A stretch of DNA of 64,000 nucleotides from contig JALRME010000007.1 in assembly GCA_026120035.1 (NCBI GenBank), positions 372,001 to 436,000 on the forward strand, read 5' to 3'. This DNA is from Coleophoma eucalyptorum. Lineage: Eukaryota > Ascomycota > Leotiomycetes > Helotiales > Dermateaceae. A program made the position numbers and the translations under genes. The notes beneath the pieces are model-generated. The model did not search any database. It saw only the letters and a program-made list of their open reading frames with translations, and was not told the origin of the DNA. This document shows, piece by piece, positions 9,765 to 21,917 of the stretch. Every line of letters starts with the position of its first letter. The stretch's first letter is position 1.

Positions 9765-12700
9765 ATGTCGACAAGAACGCGACCGGGCCGAACCTCTACG
9801 TCTGCTACGGCTCCGCCAGAGAGTACGCAAGCTACCGCAGAGCTTCAAGTCCTCCTCACCACACTTTCCACAACCCTAGGAGCCGAGTCCGATTCAAAAT
9901 ATCCCGAGCTATCAACCCTGATAGACCAGTCCCAATCCATTCGTCTATATCTAATAGCTTCATCGGAAAGCTCGAGGACGAAAGATGACTTTCGTCATCT
10001 CAATGGGTTCCAACTGGTTTTAGATACCCTGAGAGCCTTCTCTGGCTTCTACCATCCCTCTAAACGAACGTCGAGGGAGAAATCCCAACTGTTCGAACTA
10101 CTCGATATTATACTTGGTGTTCTTGGGCAGGCATTTCGAAGTCATCATGGCAATCGACGATACTTTAAGCGACGCGTAGAGGGAGGTGGATGGGCAGCCT
10201 TGGGCCAGACGATAGCTAGTATCGGTGTCGGAGGCAATGAGCCAGATATATGGGGAGAAGCAGAGCTTTTTGGGAGGCTGCTTGCTTTTGCTTTGGACGA
10301 CAAGCGATTCGGGCTCTTATGTCGGGAAACCGCAGCGTCACATCCGTCTTTTCGTGAGCCTGAGAGACTGCCAACTCAAATTGCTGCTCAAGAGGTTGCT
10401 AAATCTGTGAGCGGCGTATCTGCTAGTTTGACGACTACGAAGCATACAAGTGATGAAGATGTGGTTAAGACGGTGACCGCCAAGTTAGAGAACCTGCTGC
10501 AAGAAAATGCCTTGCTCCGCAACAACGAGATCGTTTCCATCATAATCGATTTCTGGAAAACAATCCCCAGAGACCCCAAGGAGCCTGTCAATCCAGCTGC
10601 CCTAGTGGTTATTTTGAGCCTGTTGAAGATCTCGAAAATCTCGAGCCACAACCTCGCTGCTCTCCATACAACTGGGTGTCTTTCTGCTTTACTTCCCATG
10701 GCATTCGATGACAACACCCCACTAACTGTTGCTGAACGAAATGCTGTCGAGAGACTTTGCGAATCTTTGATTGAGTTGGGTATCAGCAACCTCAACGACG
10801 CTCAGTATCTCGCTTGCAACTCGTCACCTGCAGCTTCAGAATTTCTGTTGCGGGCTTTGAAAATTTCCGACCTTCCTTCCTACATTCAATTTGATCTTTC
10901 TCTGCATGGATTTGCTTCAATCGAGCTTCCAACCTTGGGTCGCGCTTTCCCACCCCAATCAGAGGGGTATACATTTATGGCATGGATCCATATAGACCAC
11001 TTTGATCCCAATTCCCATACAACAATCTTTGGAGCTTTTGACTCAACTCAGACCTGTTTTGTTCTGGCATACTTGGAACTAGATACTCATAATCTCATCC
11101 TGCAAACGTCGGTGACATCTTCAAGGCCTAGTGTCAGGTTTAAGTCGTTTAAATTTCAAGAGGGTAAATGGTACCATATAGCAATTGTTCATCGACGACC
11201 AAGGACCATGACTTCAAGTAAAGCAAGCCTGTTCGTAGATGGAGAATTTGCTGAGCAGGTGAAGTGTCAATATCCTGCACCTCCACCTCTATCAAATGGC
11301 AGTACAGAGAGCTTCGCCTCATTTACTTCTTCGACCTCAAAACAAAACCCTGTACAGGCATTCCTGGGTACGCCGCAGGATCTTTCGGCTCAGCTTGGCC
11401 GGGGTGTTGTCTTTTCTCGTTGGTCACTAGCTTCTGCTCATCTCCTAGAAGATCTTCTAAGCGATGATCTTATAGCAGTATACCACCGTCTTGGGCCTCG
11501 TTACACGGGAAACTTCCAGGACTGTCTTGGCTCATTTCAGACTTATGAGGCTTCTGCTGCTCTTGGGCGGAGAAATCAATTAATGCATCCCGGAAAAGAT
11601 GCAGATAATTCAGAGATTAGTATAGCAACCCGCGAGAAGGGAAGTACCTTACTACCCGAGTCCCGGATCTTGTTGAGCATTCAGGCAACAGCAGTTTATG
11701 GCGAGGATGATCAGCATAGCATTCAAGAGTCACAAATGCTCCGTGGACTTAATAAGAAGCCTTCAAACAACCTCTATCAGCTTACTCATAACAGCGGTAC
11801 ATCTGTGGCCGTAAATGCAGCCATTCCTATGGTCAACGAAGCTCTAATGCGAGCGCAAGGCACAACAATCTTGACAGGTGAGCCTGTCGTTGTTGTACCT
11901 CAGTCTCTTGACTGCGCACTGTGGCGCCTGGGAGGGTTCACAGGCCTGGCTCTAAAGATGGTTGAAAATGCCAATACTAGAGAAGGCATTGTGCGAGCTG
12001 TTGAAATATTATTTGAGAGCATAAAAGGAAGTTGGCGCAATAGCGAGGCTATAGAAAGAGAGAATGGCTACCCGGTGCTTGGGGCATTAATTCGAGGCAA
12101 AATCGGAGCTGGCGTTGTTGTTTCTTCTAAGAGTCAACATCCCGACACTACTCAGATGAGTAGTGATGAAAGAGATAAACTCAGCTTCCAACTACTGAGT
12201 GCGGTGCTCGAGTTTGTTGGGTACAATCACGAGAAGCCCGAAGACTCATTCATAATCAACCCACTTGCTTATAGGATTTTGCTTGTTGATTTCGATATGT
12301 GGAGGAAAAGTGCGCCAATTACCCAAAAGCTTTACTATAAACAGTTCATTACATTTGGGGTGAACAGCAAACACCATCACATTAATGGCCGCCGGTTGTA
12401 TCATATGCGTACGTCTTCAAATTTCTGTTTTGACTTTATTACTGACTTTAGTAGGGATTGTGAAGAAGTTTCTGGACGCACTAAAGTCCGAGACATTCTC
12501 TCGTGAAATATTTCCGTCTTTCCTTGAAGCTTTGGTAACACTGGTCAAATGCAATATGACTGCAGAAGTACTACGATCCCTTGCTCTTTTTATCACCTAT
12601 GCCTTCCACAAACCTTCCTTGTCTTCGGGTTTTCGAGCCGCCAAAAATGGTACTCTGCCTAATAGGACAAAGATAGCTGCGGATGGTCCAAAAAGGCCTA

Positions 12701-15700
12701 TGATAAATACTGCATTGGACGGCAGAGATAGTTTGCCACTTACACTGACTCGCCGGGAGCTAGGAATCAAGGTTCTTGAGATGTATGCTGGCGTTTTGTG
12801 TGAAAAGTCAACCACATCTAATATACAGCGCTTTGCTAAGACGGTCACGAATAAGGTAGGAGCCCTATACTTGATGGCTACTGGCTACTTTTACTAATTC
12901 TATTTAGTGGCTTCTGTATCTTTTGGCTGAAGATGATCCAGAAGTTGTAGTCCATGGCAGCAGAATTCTAGCCCGACTCCTTGTTGTACATGGTTCTGTT
13001 TATACGAGCAGATTCGCGAGTAAATCAGGAGGATTCACTGTCTTGCGTCACCGACTTAAAAGATGGTGGGACGTACCAACGTTGTGGCCAATATGCTTTA
13101 GTATATTATTTGGATACGATGTTGCCGACATTGACTTTGAGAAGTCGTTCGAACTCTTCAGCCTTTTTGAGATCTTTCACGCTTGCAGAGTCGTCAACCC
13201 CGGCATGCTACCTGTCATCACTGCCATGTTGCAACACGGATTAAAGGATATTTTACGGCATCAAGATGATCCAGACTCTCCACTGAATATTGTTGCATCT
13301 CCTCAAAAGCCGCAAGCTTCTCTGCAAGTAGCAGACACCACATCCCGACGGAGATCCATGTCATTGACGAAAGAACTCGAATCTCGCCGTAAGAAACCTG
13401 TTGCAGTAATGAAGAACATCTGCTAACATATTCAGAAACACCGCAGCCTAAGATAGAACGCTTGGGTGGACAGGCCACTGTTCTACATACTGTCATTCGA
13501 TTCTTTACGGATCTACACTCAAAGTCGTCTGACTTCAGGGATTTTGCAAACAATTCAGATTATGTAAGACTTCTTTTGGGAGTTCTTTTCCCTGTTGTTG
13601 TTAGTACCGACGCCGTGAGTCCGGAGACTGAGCTTAATTCTCGCGATTCTGCTTTAACTTTCGAGGGTGACGATGTTATTATACGACCTATTTCTCGTAT
13701 CACGACAATGGCTGCCCCGATTGTGAGAACTTCAATGGTCGACACAGAATTGCCCCCAAGTCCTACGACCCCAAGAGCTAAACCACTACGTCGAGGATCA
13801 TCTTTTATTCTACTCACCGCTCGACCATCTGAGTTTAGTCCTTCATCCGCAAGGTTGAATTTAGTCATGTCCCCAAAAAAGAAGATGACAGCACAAAAAG
13901 TCAGCAATGGTGTTGTGGAAGGATTACTTGAGCTTGTAGTCAATGTTTTCATTGACCAAGTTATGATACGTAAGGAATTTCCTGGATTTGGGCTTTCTAT
14001 CAAGATTCCACCTGGATTCCAAGAACATCAAGCCTACTTTGAATCTTATCTACTTCGAAACACAATATCTCAATTGAGCAACACAATTCAACTAAACCAG
14101 AAATCTCTCTGGGAGCCAAGACTCATTCAAAATATGGCTCGATTTGTTCATCATATTGGAGAAGCAGTCTTTGAGGGCTGGTTTCTCGGAGGTGCTGAAC
14201 CTCTACTCGACTTTGCTGGAACTCTACTTGAATACCTCCAACGCCCGGAGATCTCTCAGATCAAGAGCGTCCGTCTTTGCAACCAAGCTATTCTTACTAT
14301 CAAGAGCGTTTTTCTTAGGATCGTGCTCCTGCGCTTGTCCGAGTTAGATAGCTCTCAAGTCCCAGATGAAGAAGCTTTGGCATTTATGAACAAGCTCCTA
14401 TACTGGCAGACAGTAGTACTTTCATCTGAGGTCGGGGAGGATGACTTGCTAAAACTCATTTGCTACCAACTGTATATCAAACTGGTTGATTCTCGGGAGA
14501 ATATCCGACTGGCTGCAGCGGATCTATGGCGTATCCTGCTGGTACAGAAGCCAGATGAGACCTCCAATATGCTACAACAAGAAATTTCCAGCGAGCAGAG
14601 GGACTTAACCCAAGGATTTCAGAAGTTGATGGAATTGGACAATGAAACTTTTGTCAGTTGGGTGGATGGCCACAGAGGCGAACTTGACGCTTTGTTCTTT
14701 GGTGCCATGTCTCGTACCTGGGAAGAATTTGTTAACGCAGAAAACGCGAAGACAGAAGAAGCTTCCAAGTCGAGGATTGTCAAACGACGAGAAAAACTCA
14801 AACACTGGCACAAAGAAGACTTGAATGATGAAGACATTCTCCTTCGCCACGATGTAGCATCAACACGATGGATGGAGAACATATATGTCACAGAGCACCA
14901 AAGACATCAGAGAGCTCAGCAAGACCAACAAGACAATTTCACCTTCCTAGTATCTACATTTTCTAAGATGGACCGGGAACTACACAGGCCGTGCGCTATC
15001 TTCGACAACCGTTCATCCACGAAGTGGAAGCTCGATCGAACTGAAGGCCGCAATCGTATGCGTATGAGAATGCTCCCAGACAGAGAAGCGCCGACCTACA
15101 ATTATCAACCAAAGAGAAGACCAACTGACCCGACCTTGAATGGAGCCCTGAAACTGAATACAAATGTCACAATAACACCAAGCCAAATTGCAATACCTGC
15201 GTCAGCACTTCCTCAACAGAACAACGAGCCAGAAATTCCACAGCATGATGGAAGTGGTTCGAAGGAAGCCTTTATACCCGAGGAAGAGTTTGAACTCGTT
15301 GATAATCCCAACGAACTTAATCAGCAAGGCTCTGGCAATGGCGTTGACGAGGCTGAAGACCAATTCGAGGATAAAAATAGGAAAGTAATGCGCAGCATCC
15401 AACAAGGAGACAAGGTCCAGGCAGTATACAATGTTTCTCGAATCATTGGACTGGAGGCATGCGAAGGGTTGCTGATTCTTGGGAAGGACTCGCTGTATCT
15501 TATGGACAATTTGTTCGTCAGAGCAGATGGAGAAATCGTGAATGTCCTCCAGGCACCCAAGGAACAGCGAGATCCATACCTTCAGATGATCTCTGGCCAC
15601 AAGGCTTCTGATAAGCGGTCGCAGCCTGTTCGCGCCGAACAAGAAACCAGGCATTGGAGATGGAACGACTTGATTAGTATCTCCAAGCGTCGCTTTCTTT

Positions 15701-17823
15701 TCCGCGATGTTGCGATTGAAGTTTTCTTTACAGATGGACGAAGTTATCTCTTGACCGCCATTGATCCTTCTTCGAGAGATGATATTTTCTCCAAGCTTAC
15801 ATCAAAGGCACCTCACACGACAGGAAGCTCTTCTCTGCCAAATCCTGAAGACGGCTGGCGGCTAGAAGCGCTGAAAGTTTCTGAAGAAACACCTGCTTCT
15901 GGATTTGGTGTCAAATTCAGCAGCATATTCAATTCGTCTGCCTGGAATCCTGCTATGCGAAGATGGGCGAAGGGAGAAATATCAAACTTTCACTACCTTA
16001 TGCTTGTAAACACAATGGCTGGACGAACTTTCAATGACTTGACCCAGTACCCTGTATTCCCATGGGTTCTGGCTGATTATACTAGTGAAGAATTAGATCT
16101 TAAGAATCCGGCGTCTTTCAGAGATCTGTCAAAGCCAATGGGTGCGCAGCATATCAGTCGACAAGCTGAGTTTATCGAACGCTACAAGAGTTTTGCAGAG
16201 ATGGGCGACCACAACGCCCCACCATTCCATTATGGTACTCATTACTCTTCTGCTATGATCGTTACATCATATCTCATCAGACTGCAGCCGTTTGTTCAAT
16301 CATATTTGTTGCTTCAAGGTGGCAATTTCGATCATCCGGACCGCCTTTTCTATTCCATTGAAAAGGCATGGGCATCTGCTTCCAAGGAGAACATGACGGA
16401 TGTTAGAGAATTGATCCCGGAGTTCTTCTACCTTCCGGAATTCCTTACCAACAGCAACGGCTACAATTTTGGTCTCAGACAAGGTAACGGCGGCAGCATC
16501 GATAATGTTGTCCTTCCACGTTGGGCAAAAGGAGACCCCAAGATTTTCATAGCCAAACATAGAGAAGCCTTGGAGAGTCCATACGTTAGCCAAAACCTTC
16601 ACCTTTGGATAGATCTTATCTTCGGCGCCAAGCAACGAGGAGAAGCTGCCCTAGAAAATACCAATGTCTTTCACCATCTTTCATACCACGGGGCTAGAGA
16701 TTTGGATGCTATTACGGATCAGATCGAACGCCTGGCTACAATTGGTATTATTCACAACTTTGGACAGACGCCCCATCAAGTGTTCTCTAAACCACATGCA
16801 GCAAGGGAAGAGATGCAACATAAGTTTAAGAGGCTCGACACAGCTGCAGCTTCTCTAACTCGACTGCCGTTCCCTTTGATGGAGACCCACGAGCGAGTTT
16901 GTACACTTACGTATTCCCCCAAACTTGATCGACTACTCAGCTCAACGGCATTCAAATTAAATCTGCCGCCTTATTATGACAAATATATGGAGTGGGGGTT
17001 TGCAGACTGCAGTGTACGGTTTTACTTTACAGACTCAAAGAAGCAAGCAGGTCTATTTGAGAATTTACACCAAGGCCAACTTTCTACAGCTCTATTTGCA
17101 TCCTCTCAACTACTTGTCACCGCTGGTGAAGACTGTACGGTTTCAGCTCATACAATCATTACACAGTCTGGCAAACCTGTGGAACTGCAACCGAAAGCCT
17201 CTTTATTTGGCCATAAGAAACCCGTTAGCGTTCTCGCTGTATCAAAATCTTTCTCGACTTTACTTTCAGCATCTATAGATGGCCTTGTGTTATTGTGGGA
17301 CCTCAACCGCATGGAACTTGTAAGGAAATTGACCCATGGCCGTCAAGTAGAATGCGCTATGATCAATGATATTTCAGGCACAATCCTACTATGCCGAGGA
17401 CAGAGAGTTACTTTATACACCCTGAATGGAGATCTGATTCTGGATCAACATATCTGTGTAGATCATGACGATTATATCTATTCCTGCGCTTTTTACGAAG
17501 GCACAGGAAACGAATGGCTTGAATCTGAATTGATCTTCACCGGGCACAGACGGGGTGTAGTCAACGTCTGGCAGAAAGTTGTTGCAAAACCTATCAAAGG
17601 AAGAAAGCTCAGTAATGCGGGTACGGGCGGAAAATGGGAGCTGGAATTAGTTAAAAGGTTAGATCATGTGGACATCAAGAGAAGCCAGGAGGATGGTGGA
17701 CAAGGCAATAGTGCTGCAGCCATTACTTGCATCAAGCCTATGGCTCAGGTCGTCTATACTGGAGATGAGGACGGGCGTGTTGTAAGCTTTCTTCCCTCGC
17801 GCTCTTATAACAGCAATCGCTAA
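9765..17823 (+). CDS. BEACH domain protein with ConA-like, PH-BEACH and WD40 domains
   Basis: Giant cytoplasmic trafficking factor of the LYST/neurobeachin/Bph1 family, acting on vesicle and vacuole membranes. Exons 9765-12408, 12455-12855, 12908-13388 and 13436-17823 give 2637 aa. All three introns are 46-52 nt and phases agree. I start at ATG 9765; the open frame extends six codons upstream only by non-ATG codons. Domains in order: armadillo-like N-terminus; ConA-like lectin/laminin-G segment at about 380-580 (FMAWIHIDHF, KWYHIAIVHRR); PH-BEACH at about 1830-1960; BEACH at about 2010-2300 (NPAMRRWAKGEISNFHYLM, then VFPWVLADYTSEELDL); WD40 repeats at about 2375-2637 (GHKKPVSVLAVS, DGLVLLWDL, FTGHRRGVVNVW, TGDEDGRVVSF). 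Intron 1 ends in a tandem TAGTAG acceptor. Family assignment is secure; the exact pathway in this fungus is inferred. Confidence 0.93.
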
Positions 17824-18493
17824 CTTGACCCAGTACGAATGGGATATTGTGCAAAGAGAGCGATGAGTTATTGCGAGACTTATAGAAGGAAGGTCATGTA
17901 GGTGTTTTGTTTAGATCGATGGGAGGGCTGCATGCATGAATAGTATAGGAGATGACAAAAGTATGATAAAAATAGGCGTCTTGTTGTTACTTACTACTTT
18001 GTCGGAAATGGTCATAGAGTCAGTCATTCTCGGTCATTGGAAGGGCGTACAGAGCTATGCTTTAAAGCAGAAAAGACGAAAGGGCTTCAAAAATGAGAAA
18101 TGGTCTCACATGATACTTCTCATATCACAACGGCCGCCGGCGGTGATATTTCCCTAAATGCACCCCTCTAACTTGCCTCCCCTCCCCCACTTTACATTGC
18201 TTTGTCGCATGTAGCTTACGAGTTACGAGTTGTGTAGCTCCTAAAAACTTGATCCCTATCTTATCGGCCACCCCGCTGATATGCCGCGCCGTTCATTTGC
18301 CTTACAAAACGACATCGGTGGGAATGTGGTCGAATATATTACAAACTTCCACCTAGTAGGAGCCTCTATCTTGCCTCACCTATTTCCAAAAGAACATATA
18401 AGAAGGCGCTTCCTCAAACCCCAACTCTTTAAAGTCCCAATACTCAGCCTGAGGCCTTTCCTTCCCCTTGCCTATTCGCACATCACCCAAAAA
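17824..18493. other. Intergenic, no supported gene
   Basis: 670 bp between the BEACH gene and the DUF1989 gene. The frame of the downstream gene is open back to an ATG at 18281, but those extra 71 residues look unrelated to the family (basic, no conservation expected). A pyrimidine-rich stretch (near 18178-18190) and a possible TATA-like AACATATAAGAAG (near 18393) would suit transcription starting just upstream of 18494. Confidence 0.5.
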
Positions 18494-19147
18494 ATGTCAA
18501 CAACTACCATTCCCGCTCGCCACGGAATTGCCGTCCCGCTGCGTGCTGGACAGAGCATCAAGATCCTCAACACGCACGGTACACAAGTGATCGACACGTT
18601 CGCCTTTCGAATCTCATCATTCCCACCATCGGCAGCGTCGCCATCCTACTTCGCCGACATCACGACACAGCTGTCGATGCAGCACACACGGGCCTCGCTA
18701 AATGCTACCATCCCGAAACCGGGGGATGGGCTTTTTGATAATAGGAGAGAGAAGATTTTGACGTTTGTGGAGGATACTACCGGTGGACGTCATGATACCT
18801 TGATTGCGGCTTGTGATACGTTCAGATACATTGAATTGGGAGGTGGGCATGAGCATAGGAACTGTGCCGATAATTTGGTGGAAGGACTGAGGGCCATAGG
18901 TGTCAACCCACCACAATTCACACCCTCGCCTCTTAACCTGTTCATGAATATCCCAGTCCATACCGACACCAGCAATAGCGCGCAAGGAAACACAACCTTG
19001 AGCTTTGAGCCACCGACGAGTAAGGCCGGCGAATATGTCGTGCTCAAGGCCGAAGTCGATCTCGTGATTGCGTTTAGTGCTTGTCCCCAGGATATCCTCA
19101 GCATCAACTGCGGAAACCCAGTTGACGCACATTTTGAGATTTACTAA
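18494..19147 (+). CDS. DUF1989 / urea carboxylase-associated family protein
   Basis: 217 aa from the ATG at 18494 (context CCAAAAAATGTCA). The family is known in bacteria next to urea carboxylase/urea amidolyase genes and is widespread in fungi; its reaction is not established. Seen here: an N-terminal strand region (ARHGIAVPLRAGQSIKILN), GTQVIDTFAF, SMQHTRASLN, and the best-conserved block GGRHDTLIAACDTFRYIEL followed by HEHRNCADNLVEGL. This block contains Cys and His residues that could bind a metal or act in catalysis. SPLNLFMNIPVH and DLVIAFSACPQD are further family-like motifs. There are no membrane segments. An upstream in-frame ATG at 18281 would add 71 aa and is rejected as a start. 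Neighbours do not suggest a urea pathway. Confidence 0.8.
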   Translation: MSTTTIPARHGIAVPLRAGQSIKILNTHGTQVIDTFAFRISSFPPSAASPSYFADITTQLSMQHTRASLNATIPKPGDGLFDNRREKILTFVEDTTGGRHDTLIAACDTFRYIELGGGHEHRNCADNLVEGLRAIGVNPPQFTPSPLNLFMNIPVHTDTSNSAQGNTTLSFEPPTSKAGEYVVLKAEVDLVIAFSACPQDILSINCGNPVDAHFEIY

Positions 19148-19615
19148 ATGGGAGATGAGAAAAGAAAGAGAATATGGCAAGGTGCGGGGGGTTGTAAAAT
19201 CGAAGGTGTTTGAGGGAATGAAGGAATAAGGGTTGGTCGACTTTGTCGTTTTAGAAAGGGGATGTAACCAATTCTAGCACTTTGAAATACCTGGAATTCA
19301 TATAGTACAATTCTTGAAATTGTTCAGCCACTTGGCCTAAGCTCAATCAATCAAAGCCAAGACACTCCGGTGGTAAGACTGATGATGAAAACCAGATTCG
19401 TCCAAGAAAGCAGTGATGTGAATAGAAACTTATCCATCATTCGCAGTGTTCTTAGTGCACAGTGATAGTATGCCTAGAAGGTCTGTCACCGGGAGATCAT
19501 CGCGCTTTCTGGAACCATGACGTGACGACAACCCCGCCAAAAAATACCCCTCCATCCGCCTGTCGCTTTCTGGCTACAAACTACAAGTTTCTCATTTACA
19601 AACACAAGAGCCAAA
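19148..19615. other. Intergenic, promoter of the YSA1-like gene
   Basis: 468 bp. The open frame at 19462-19698 (+) is not coding as read; it overlaps exon 1 of the downstream gene in another frame. No other motif is supported. Confidence 0.5.
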
Positions 19616-20497
19616 ATGTCAGCAGCAGACTCAAAGATTCTCAAGACAGAGCCGCTAGTACATTCTCTTGGTCCCATTCAACTGAAAAGCGAAACTAACC
19701 AGCCTGGCAGAACAATGAGAATGCCAAGTGGACAAAGCTCGTCCTGTAAGCTCGTCAGTATGGGTTAGCAAAAGGGGTTCACCTTCTGACTATCCCTTCT
19801 CCATAGAACGACTTACAAAGACCCCAACGGCTCAATTCGAACCTGGGAGCATGCCGAGCGCCCTACACGCCCAAAAGACTCGCTCGTCGACGGCGTTGGA
19901 ATCGTTGCCATCCTGGAGAAGGAGAGTGGACCAGAGCTCATTCTACAAAAGCAATACCGGCCACCAATCGACAAAGTGACAATTGAGGTGCCTGCAGGAC
20001 TTGTAGATGCAGGCGAAAGTGCGGAACAAGCTGCAGTAAGGGAACTGAAGGAGGAGACGGGCTATGTGGGTGTAGTGTCGGAGAGTAGTCCTATCATGTT
20101 TAATGGTCTGTCTGGTTCCCAAACCCTTTGTCCTTTGGAGAGCAATACATATTTACCACTTTGTATAAAATGATACATAGTGTTTCCCCTCTTGAACCCT
20201 GTCATATCACTCCAAGGGGTTTGTTTTCAAAGGCTGACTCTTTATATACGGCTAATAGATCCTGGATTTTGCAACACAAATCTCAAGATGGTGCACGTTA
20301 CGATTGACATGTCAGACCCGGCGAATCAGGACCTGAAGCCTGAGCTGGAAGAGAATGAGTTTATTGAGGTTTTTACAGTCAAATTGACGAATTTGTGGGC
20401 AGATTGTGTAAAGTTAGAGAAGGAGGGCTATGCCATTGATGCTAGGATTGCTACGTTAGCAGAAGGAATAGAGATAGCGAAACGCTGGAAGCTCTAG
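19616..20497 (+). CDS. ysa1: Nudix hydrolase, ADP-ribose pyrophosphatase (YSA1-like)
   Basis: Hydrolyses ADP-ribose and related nucleoside-diphosphate sugars to AMP plus sugar phosphate, clearing reactive ADP-ribose. Exons 19616-19657, 19711-19745, 19807-20105 and 20259-20497 give 204 aa. Intron 3 is 153 nt, long for this window. Splicing restores the family sequence across each junction (NNENAKWTKLVLTTYKDPNG; SPIMFNDPGFCNTNLKMVHV). The Nudix box is GLVDAGESAEQAAVRELKEE followed by TGYVG at about residues 96-120, with the REx2EE glutamates intact. VGIVAILEK, LILQKQYRPP and the C-terminal GYAIDARIATLAEGIEIAKR are typical of YSA1. The exon structure is too fragmented to find from single frames, so it is easily missed. 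Its stop lies 67 bp from the stop of the oppositely oriented Nudix gene. Confidence 0.9.
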
Positions 20498-20546
20498 GAA
20501 CCACATCGCAGATTGTACCTTAGTAAACCATGGTTTCAATTTTTGC

Positions 20547-20552
20547 AATAAA
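20547..20552 (+). terminator. AATAAA poly(A) signal candidate for the YSA1-like gene
   Basis: An exact AATAAA lies 50 bases after the YSA1-like stop codon and 13 bases before the end of the opposing gene's coding region. The + transcript would therefore be cleaved inside, or just beyond, the last codons of its neighbour. Confidence 0.45.
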
Positions 20553-20564
20553 TGAAGATACCCA

Positions 20565-21562
20565 TTAGACCTTTCCAGATCTTTTCAATCCTTCGTAGAG
20601 AGCCCAAGCTCCTAATGCCTTCGCATCTCTCGCTCCTTCCCACCACAAGTCTTCTAACTTAACTAATTTCAAAGTGATCTTCTCACCCTCGTCCCTCAGT
20701 CCTGTCAACCTACCGGTCCACTCATTCAACTGACTCCTCGGCACCCGTTTCTCGTGTAAGAAGATGGGGATAAACTCATCACACCCACCAGCAGAAGGGA
20801 AGATAGCTCTAGGCAGACTTTCCTTCTTCTCATCACTCTCCGTAGGTGGGATAGCCAACTCCGTTAAATTGGTCAATTGATCCTCCGGAATTTCCAATCC
20901 CAATTCCTCCTTGATCTCCTTCGCAGCCGTGCCCGCAAAGCCGCCTCCATCGACCATGCCCGCCGGCAATTCCACAAACTGCAGGCCACCGGCAGCGATG
21001 CGCGCCTGCACCGTCATCAGAACGTGTTTCTCGTCCGGACTCCCTGCTGGTAGGTCATCGGGCTGCAGCAGGACCAACATGCCGACGCTAGGGCCACGCA
21101 AGAAGACAGCCCCAGGGAGGGACTCGCCTTCGCGGTTCTTGACTTCGGCCTGGAGCTTCACAAAGCCGAGGCGCGAGCCGCCGAATCGATCAATGCTCTG
21201 GATTGTGATCTTGTGTAGCCGATAGGGCGATTTGTGGAATTCGTGCGATGGGTCGAGGGTTTGGGTCTTTAGGTTTCGTTGCAGTGTCGTGATCCATTTC
21301 TGATGAGGTGGGTTGCCTTGCGTCAGCCTTGTTCCTGTGCCTGCAAAGGGCGCTGACTCCACCTGCGCTGGGGAAAGTGAAGTACCTTAAATGCGGGGAA
21401 TTGTAGTATTTGCTCTTTGGTTAGATCATCAACCAATGAGACGGAGACGCCATCAGAATCAGGGAGTGTGAAGGTAGACATCTTTGTGAGGAGTGAGGTT
21501 GTTTGCGTGAACCATCGACTAGGTTGGGGTTTGGATCGGCGAGGGTAGAAGCGTGAGAGCAT
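20565..21562 (-). CDS. Nudix hydrolase, NUDT14-like ADP-sugar diphosphatase
   Basis: Exons 21562-21386 and 21299-20565 give 303 aa, or 276 aa from a second in-frame ATG at 21481. The 86-nt intron joins LQFPAFK to KWITTLQRNL, matching the family; a tempting 23-nt gap nearer exon 1 is too short to splice. The Nudix region is ELPAGMVDGGGFAGTAAKEI followed by KEELGLEI, the variant box of the plant NUDT14 subfamily: the first glutamate position is Gly, but the EExG metal-binding core is intact. Flanking features are SRLGFVKLQAEV, VFLRGPSVGMLVLL and an acidic insertion (PTESDEKKES). Residues 1-27 contain five Arg and no acidic residue, like a mitochondrial targeting peptide; the second start would give a cytosolic form. 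Substrate (ADP-ribose or ADP-glucose) is inferred from the subfamily. Confidence 0.85.
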
Positions 21563-21917
21563 ATGCGGCTGAGATATATTCTCTTTGCTTCTCTAATCCA
21601 AAGTGTCTTCTTTACCAGATGCGCGTGCAGTATAAGAATGACTCTGTGTTGGTAGGTTAATTTGATATTATTGCCGTCATTGACTTCTAAGGTGGGCCGT
21701 GAGCCTTGCTGCAAGGCTGCCATGCCTGGGCTATCTGTATTATTGAACTATCACAGCACATGTTGGGGAGTTTCATGATTCATTTGGATTCTCAAATGTC
21801 TGTTCCTCATATACATACAGATTGCGAGAAATTGCAAACGCCTTTGAGTTTATTAAGCTTTCCCACCTTACGCCCTCATGTCTCGTAATGTCATACACGC
21901 CTTCGCCATATCCCGAG
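21563..21917. other. Intergenic, promoter of the NUDT14-like gene
   Basis: 355 bp between two minus-strand genes. Short frames on the + strand here (21706-21888, 21822-22046) have no protein-like features. Nothing further seen. Confidence 0.5.

Noticed and set aside
18281..18493. Upstream ATG extending the DUF1989 protein by 71 residues
   Set aside because: The extension looks like translated leader and lacks family resemblance; the ATG at 18494 has a better context.
21363..21385. 23-nt intron in the NUDT14-like gene giving FKVESAPF
   Set aside because: Too short for the spliceosome; the 86-nt intron 21300-21385 keeps phase and restores the family sequence.
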